Assembly: GCF_023856365.1 (NCBI RefSeq)
Contig: NW_026042704.1
Span: forward strand, 1-64,000
Source of the DNA: Brienomyrus brachyistius
Lineage: Eukaryota > Chordata > Actinopteri > Osteoglossiformes > Mormyridae
Direction of reading: 5' to 3'
DNA: 64,000 bases
The translations under genes and the position numbers were made by a program. Of this stretch, positions 57,626 through 64,000 are shown piece after piece. The notes under the pieces are model-generated. The model saw nothing but the letters and a program-made list of their open reading frames with translations. It ran no database searches and had not been told where the DNA came from. Positions within the stretch are counted from its first letter, which is position 1. Each line of letters starts with the position of its first letter.

Positions 57626-57647
57626 TCGCGAGACTCTCTCTCATTGG
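57626..57647. promoter_or_regulatory. TCGCGAGA and inverted CCAAT motifs, copy 3
   Basis: Unchanged from copy 1. Confidence 0.35.
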
Positions 57648-57856
57648 CCGTGAGGGGAGCTTCGCTACCGATCGTTTACATTACCTGGTGACGCAGCTCG
57701 TTGGACAAGCCTTCTATTCTAACCCAGGTTATTACGTGATACTGGTTATTAATGAGTTCCATTTAAGTCACACATTAACAGACTCACGGTGTTTCGCAAT
57801 TGAGTTTGAGCCGACCATTCAGCATAAAAATTGGTTAATAATCACAAGGCACAAGG

Positions 57857-58870
57857 TTTAAACTTATTCTGAGCACACAATTTAAACTTTTTATGACCGA
57901 ACGTGCAGTGAAGAAGCGCTACTGTCAACTGGTTGCAAAAGTCGCACTCATGGCAATCTGAAGGCATTTAAGCGGGATCATATGGGCTTATTATAGTTAT
58001 TTTTATTTCTATTATTAGTAGTTATATTATTTTGTTTTATTTTCGGTGATTTCATTGTAGTTCTTTCGTATTAAACTGCAGTAAACTTTAACCCTATGTC
58101 TGACGAGATTCTCAGATGTAGCGCTTTGTTTCCAGGTTCAATTCGGACGAGTGTCTCCGTTTCTATATATCCTGGGAGAGATCTCTCTATTAGCGAACGG
58201 GAATACTTGTTATGAGGTTCTAACCTAAATTATGTTGCGCTTGGACATAAGACCGATAGCTTAGTTACCTATCAGGATCATACTCGTATGTGTGTGCCTG
58301 CTTTAGACAAAGCAAGTTTAACACAACTTTGCGCTGTGAGCCAAGTGTGTGTCATTTAGAAATTGGGAGTCTCCTGTGCTTGAGACCCGCCGTGGTTAAG
58401 CACCATTTGCGACGAGATATAGTGCACTCACAATTTAAATCTGTCGCCGTAACGCGTGCGCCGTCTCGCTTCAGTAATTGTTTTAAGGGGTGATGACGAA
58501 GATGACGAATTTACTTTCCTGAAGAGGAGCAGGATGGGTCACGCGTTCTGTAAGATTTGTCTCCCACGGGGAAGGAACGATGTCAGTCGGCATGAAAAAT
58601 CCAAGTCATTAGTGAATGACAGAGCCGCATGAGTGAACATGAAAAATTAATAGAAAATAAATGACAAATGGTTATTTTATATTTTATATATTTTATATAT
58701 TTATATTTATATTTATATTATATTTTATATAATTTATATTATTTTATATTTCCTGTCTTAAAATGTAAGGGATACTGGAGCCTGGTTGCGGTGGTGGGAT
58801 GGCTCACGGCGGGTGCCGGAAAATTTCCTTTATTTTCAAATCCAAACCTTGACAGGTATGCTGCTGTTCC
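57857..58870 (+). other. Segment private to copy 3
   Basis: Replaces the tRNA-Leu-like region and about 250 following bases of copy 1. Only the AT tract near 58672-58750 and the TTTCCTGTCTTAAAATGTAA string are shared, with copy 2 (36225-36311). It contains the zinc-finger remnant at 58507-58632; the rest is unassigned. Confidence 0.8.
58507..58632 (+). pseudogene. Zinc-finger transposase-like remnant
   Basis: Reads EFTFLKRSRMGHAFCKICL then RNDVSRHEKSKSLVN before a TGA. The FCxxC...H pattern resembles the BED/C2H2-type N-terminal finger of hAT-related transposase-like proteins (usually HAFC.VC...DV.RH..SK.H). The final His appears replaced (Leu), and no catalytic region follows, so it is a fossil. 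Confidence 0.5.
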
Positions 58871-59697
58871 AAATCATGGGTGCATGTTACAAGTGCGGAA
58901 CATATTTTAACTTAGTACTAACTTAGCATCATATTTGATCTGATTCGACTGAATATCCCAGGTTTCCATCTCTCATGCATCTGGTGTGACGTGTTTTCAG
59001 ACTCTCAGGCTGGCGCAAAGAAATCTTACGGGAATTGAACGTCTCACTCCGGTCAGCTGACCAAAGTTGGTAACCTTGGTATTGTGTGTAGGAGATTCGG
59101 TATAACTATAATTTCGTTCTCCATTTACATGCCCGTAGTGTCTTTAACCGGCTGCACAAACTGGATCCGCCTCCATTACGACACAACTTTGCCCTTATTG
59201 GCTTAAGAATTTAGTCACATACATGACGTATATCTGCTATTTCTCCCGAGAAGCAGGTAAAGCAGTGGTAACTGCTTTGTAGTTAATTTACCTGGTAAAA
59301 TTAAGTTTAAATAAATGATATAAATACTGTAATAGTACTCGTGAGCTTTGTTTATTTGTTATTAGTTATTGTAATGTTGCGCTGCTTTATTTGTTTAATC
59401 GTCTAGTCTGTGGAGACATTCAAGTTAATCAAATAAGAATTGCACTGTACACTGTACATGACCATAAAAACTTTGTATCCTTGAAATAAATGTTTTTGAT
59501 CTTTTCCTTGGCAGTTATCTTTTTACACAGGGCCTCTATGTACACGATAGTTTTTTTTTTCACGACTAACAGTATGGATCAGGAGTTGGTTATTGTAAAA
59601 GAAGTAATGTGCATGCAGGTGATATTTGTATAGATTTATCCACACCCTTGTAGCAGTGCTGCCATTGCAGTCAGATCTCGCAAACTAGGAGTATTAG

Positions 59698-59992
59698 TTG
59701 TCTTTATTTCTCTTTATTTCTTGACGCCAACCCTCTCCATTAATCCGGGCTTGGGACTGGCACCTACCTGAGCTGGCTTGCTCCCTTAAGTGGCTGGGTT
59801 AGGCTAAACTATATATATATATTTACCAAGACTACAATAAAACATCTCGAAATGTGTAGTCTAGCAAAACGCAGTTTAAAGAAGGTAGCCTACCTGGCGA
59901 AATTGCAAACAAATTAAGGGCGTTAGGCAGCCTTTAGATCCTACCCATCATGCACTGCAGTTTTTTGCTAATTCCTCAAATGGAAAACTGTC
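59698..59992 (-). repeat. Inverted-repeat arm R2, copy 3
   Basis: Equivalent of 11840-12134. Confidence 0.8.
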
Positions 59993-60348
59993 CATCCATC
60001 CATCCATTTTCCAAACCGCTTATCCTACTGGATCGCGGGGGGTCTGGAGCCTATCCCGGAAGCAATGGGCACGAGACAGGGAACAACTCAGGATGGCGGG
60101 CCAGCCCATCGCAGGGCACACTCACACACTATTCACTCACGCATACACTCCTATGGGCAATTTAGCAACTCCAATTAGCCTCAGCATGTTTTTGGACTGT
60201 GGGGGAAACCAGAGTACCCGGAGGAAACCCCACGATGACATGGGTAGAACATGCAAACTCCACACACATGTGACCCAGGTGGAGACTCAAACCCGGGCCC
60301 TAGAGGTGTGAGGCAACAGTGCTAACCACTGCACCACCATGCTGCCCC
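59990..60348 (-). mobile_element. Fish non-LTR retroelement tail, copy 3
   Basis: Equivalent of 12132-12490; same flanking duplication. Confidence 0.8.
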
Positions 60349-61326
60349 CTAAATGGAAAACCATTAAATACAAAAGGAAAACAAAAGTGCTGTAAGACTG
60401 TATACTTATGTGTATGTTAGTAAAGGCTGTAGCTGACACAACGGACCCCACTAATTAGAAAGGGGTAATTGTACACATGTGGCATCCAGTATGTTCTTCT
60501 ATAACAGTTTTTTTAAAAAAAAAAAAACTCACATTACACAAATTGGCACTATCAAAACGAGGATTATGGGGAAAATGGGGACTGTGATGGAGATTACATA
60601 CACGTAGGCATGGTATTTAGTTTTTTTTAATCTGGTCACCTTCCAGAGTAATTGTAAACTAAAACCATCTTCACCCTATTTGATTCTTTATAAATGGACA
60701 ATCAGTCGTGCAGTAAATGGGGGTATAGAGAGACACAGAGCTTGTCTAACAAGAAACCCTGGGAAGCTAACATTAATAGGGTGGGTATGGATAGCAAAAC
60801 CATTGATACAGATTACAGATTTATATCTCACCTGAACCCTGGCGGGCTCCGTGCCAATAGGGGTTGGGATTAGGGTTAGTTAACTTAAGTAGTAATATTG
60901 ATGTGTATATTCTCCTATTCTCCAGTCAGTGAATCGTGAAACGTAATGTTAATATGTTTCTATACCTATATGTTCTGCTTAAAAACCCATAAAGGCAAGC
61001 ACAGTGTTTAGACATTCTGTTACTTAGACTAGTAAGTAAACACTAAGATCCTTCAGCTTTCAATTAACCTGACACAACAGTCTAAACAACAAATGTGTGC
61101 CATGTCATTTGTCATCTTTACATCTTGTATCCTTTATATGGTAATTGGATTTTCAAGGTGGAATTGCAGGTCGATCATTTTAAGGATCTAGATGTAAACC
61201 TCCCTGGTGTTGCTTTAATATTTTTTTTGCACAATTTGCTTCACACACTTCCTCCAGCAGAGAAGCTTACAATACTACACCCCACCAAATGACTGGATGA
61301 TGCCTTTTTATTTAAGGTCTGGCTGT

Positions 61327-61839
61327 GAGCCTCGATTACCGATACACTATCTTCAGGCTCCTGCCGGGATCAGTCAGTATGGTGGACCTTTGGAGGAATG
61401 GGTACAAAACCATCAGGAAAGTTTGCAGGTGCTTCAAGAGTATGTGAAGGCTTAGTTGGAGGAACAAGCCACACCACGAAATCGGAAACACAATGAGTTG
61501 GTTAATGATTAGGGGTTTGATGAAGGTCAGCTGGTGTGTTTGCGGAACCATGTTCGAGGTAAAATACAGGATCATTGGGATGCCTGTTTGTATATGGTAG
61601 TTCGGTGTCCCCAAGATCAGGGTGCAGTTTACTCTGCAACTCCAATGGAGGGGGACGGGGTTGTCCGTCAAGTTCACCGAACAGAGTTGCGTCCAGTACC
61701 ACAGGGGGTTGTTATGTCAGGGGAAGATGTTCTGGTAATGTCTCCTGAGTCTGGGTTGCCCACAGGGGCAACAGAAATGGAATCGGATGAGGACTCTGTG
61801 ATTTTACGGGGACAGGGCTGGTGGGAGGGGTCGCAATAG
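61327..61839 (+). pseudogene. Ty3/gypsy integrase remnant, copy 3
   Basis: Same stops as 13477-13989. Direct repeats at about 61159-61233 and 62484-62552. Confidence 0.75.
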
Positions 61840-63022
61840 AGCATCCACAAGTAGGCCTCGTATAATGGAGGAGGTTATGTCCCCCCCGAGGTGTAGAGAC
61901 CAGTTAAACGTTCGGTGAGGTCCACCACTGGTCATCATACCAACCCTTATAAGTTACCACGGTCAGTGAATGATCGTTCGGTTGGGGAGGAAGACCAGTG
62001 GTTTGGGGATAGAATTCTTAGCTGTGATCGTTGGGTCATCAATTTCATTTTGGGGGATGGATTGTAGCCAGGCAATTATAGGCAGGTATAGGAACTGCAG
62101 TTCGGACTGGAGGCATAGCCGGGGCGAGATGGCTGTGCATGTTCCGATGGTAGGGCATATTGGCAAAGGAGCAGGCACGGGAAAGACAGGCAGGGTCCTG
62201 ATAGATTTGGTGGAGCATCGGCGGGCATATTGAATTTGCAGTGTAGCAGCCTTTCTGTTTGCTTGTTTCAGGGGTGAACAATCTTATCCGCAAAGGGCCG
62301 GTGTGTATGCAGGTTTTCGCTGCAACTCCCTAATTAGATTTCTAATTAGAGGACTGATTAGCTGAAGAGTCCTCATACCTGGTTTTGAAGAGCTGACCTA
62401 AAGGTTACCCCAAAAACCTGTTTTTTTTTTGTTTGAATGGGGCAGTGAGTCATGGGGTAAACTACTGTTCTTTAGGGGTTTTCAAGGTGGAATTACGGGT
62501 CGATAATTTTAAGGATCAGGTTGTAAACCTCCCTGGTGTTGCTTTAATATGTTTTATCTGAGGTTGTATCGTGTATTATCAAGCCAGCCGGCTTAGTGGC
62601 CTCGGGAGCGGGGTTTAGTGGGAGCAGCTGGCTAGTTTTATTTTCTTTTTTGTTTGTGTCTTTTTCTTTGTTGTATGTATATTTTGGGTTCATTATTAGG
62701 CAGGCTGGGCCTTTTGGCACCTGTAGTCTGGGTGCTGGATTGCCCATAGGGGTCTTTTTTATTGCTGTGATTTGCTGTGTCATTCACTAGTGTGATTTGT
62801 GCTGGATGTGTTTTTAAGGTTGTGCTGTGGCGTGTACCTGAGCAAACTTTGGGCAACCTGTTCTCTTGTTGGCTTTATTGACAAAGGGTGGATTAGTCTA
62901 ATTACGGCCTGCTACAAATAGCTGCATATAACGTATAAAAAAAATCACCTTATGGGTGCAAGATAGGGTAGCAAGATCTTGAGTTTTTTTTACAGTACTC
63001 GGGTACGTTTTAAAATTTTCGA

Positions 63023-63122
63023 CCAATCAGCAAACATTATTCTGACAGCATAGCTGGGAAACCAATGAAAAGTGAGTGCAACGTTCTAGAACTTGACTTC
63101 GGGTTGACGCTCCCTATAAAAG
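63023..63122 (+). promoter_or_regulatory. CCAAT / TTCTAGAA / TATA promoter, copy 3
   Basis: All motifs conserved; TATAAAAG at 63115-63122. Confidence 0.6.
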
Positions 63123-63213
63123 AGCTGGGTACTGCTTCAAGGCGTTCAGTTGGCGCTACCTCCTGATAGAGTAGCACTGTACGGCTCTTGTTCCGTAAAA
63201 CAACATCAAAAGG

Positions 63214-63408
63214 ATGAAAAAAAAAACAATATTTAAAGAAGACGAAAAAAATCAATTTTTAAAGAAGACGAAAAAAACATCGTCTAAAAAAATAAGCCAA
63301 AAAAATAATATCCGAAGAAGGAAAAACATGCAAAGTAAAAAAAAACAAACAAAAATAAAAAACAATATCCAAAGGGAGAAAAGAAGAACTGAAGGGCCAA
63401 CGAGGTAG
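63214..63408 (+). pseudogene. Lysine/arginine-rich frame broken by 23 bp deletion, copy 3
   Basis: The deletion lies between two ATCCAAAG direct repeats and leaves one, shifting the frame so it stops after 64 codons. The downstream splice donor (AAGGTAAGT, about 63478-63486) is intact, so the transcript could still be spliced. Confidence 0.45.
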
Positions 63409-64000
63409 GAGGAAATACAAATTTCGTTTCAGCACCGTTGGAGTGCCAAGCCGTGAAAAGCATTTGGCCAGAAGACAAGGTAAGTGTTGTATCTGTTATT
63501 TTAAAACAGCGCTTTTCAAAATGCTGCTTTATAATCGTTTGAGATCGTTAGCCAGTGTGACAGCTGAAGGCTTTTTGAGTTTACCAACATAAAGTTTTAT
63601 TTCTGTATTAGGACATTGTCAGGAACAATGATGTGTTCATCGCTATGATGTGGTCAAAAAGCGATGCATTGAATCTTAGAAACATTTGTGATTTTTCAAA
63701 CGATGCTTTTCCTTTTATTTAATCAGTAAAATTTCCATCGGTTTTATATAGTGCCCCTTGAAATATGTCTTTAGCTCATTTTCCGGGCATTTTACTAGAA
63801 TGCATCCTGAGAAATACACAAGCTCTGCTGCATTTCCGTGCCTCGATGTTTAGTGCCGAGTATAATTGTTGCAGTTGCCTTTTATATATTCCATGAGACC
63901 TGTTGGTACCAAGAGAAGTGTGAGACTGTCAGGGTGAATTTATCATACAATCGCACGCATAAATACCTGAGGGTTGCCAGTCCTTTTGCGTTGTTACAGG

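Larger units (their letters stand above)
47601..64000. repeat. Segmental duplication, copy 3 (runs off the window)
   Basis: Third tandem copy. The window ends at the point equivalent to about 16172 in copy 1, so the older Tc1 remnant and the satellite array are not seen. Private features are a segment of about 1 kb at 57857-58870, a 4 bp duplication near 61035 and a 23 bp deletion near 63372. Confidence 0.95.

Overview
The window is vertebrate nuclear DNA, most likely from a ray-finned fish. It has no bacterial-style gene packing. It is full of fish-type transposons: Tc1/mariner with long inverted repeats, CR1- and L2-like LINE fragments, a Ty3/gypsy remnant, hAT-like ends and tRNA-derived repeats. 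It also carries long (AT)n tracts and spliced exons with GTAAGT donors. I cannot name the species from sequence alone.

The dominant structure is a head-to-tail triplication of one segment: copy 1 at 333-25386, copy 2 at 25387-47600 and copy 3 from 47601 to the window end (incomplete). By eye the copies are nearly identical over most of their length. Each copy runs in the same order. First comes an internally deleted Tc1 element, then a truncated proline-rich LTR-element fragment. Next is a minus-strand spliced gene resembling chemerin (cystatin fold), then an L2-like LINE interrupted by a CR1 LINE. A region that differs between copies follows, then one arm of an inverted repeat containing a retroelement with target-site duplications. 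After that come a gypsy integrase remnant and a promoter-like block with CCAAT, TTCTAGAA and TATA motifs ahead of a lysine-rich reading frame. The copy ends with a second, older Tc1-type remnant and a satellite array of about 200-290 bp units, each built around an (AT)n tract. Copies join inside this array, so unequal exchange between satellite units is the simplest origin of the triplication.

The copies have since diverged structurally. Copy 1 alone carries a complete 3.57 kb LTR retrotransposon (19420-22988, minus strand) with identical 297 bp LTRs and one 958-codon proline-rich reading frame, but no recognisable reverse transcriptase. Copy 2 keeps the corresponding empty site. Copy 2 also has a 0.9 kb tandem duplication carrying an hAT-like end and a tRNA-derived element, and a 1.7 kb duplication inside its satellite array with a 285 bp Tc1 fragment at the junction. 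Copy 3 has a private segment of about 1 kb (57857-58870) with a zinc-finger transposase remnant, and a 23 bp deletion that breaks the lysine-rich frame.

The best candidate for host coding sequence is the chemerin-like gene. Its signal peptide and cystatin-like part are in different frames in all three copies, so it may be a pseudogene or carry a shared sequence error. Nearly everything else is mobile or satellite DNA.
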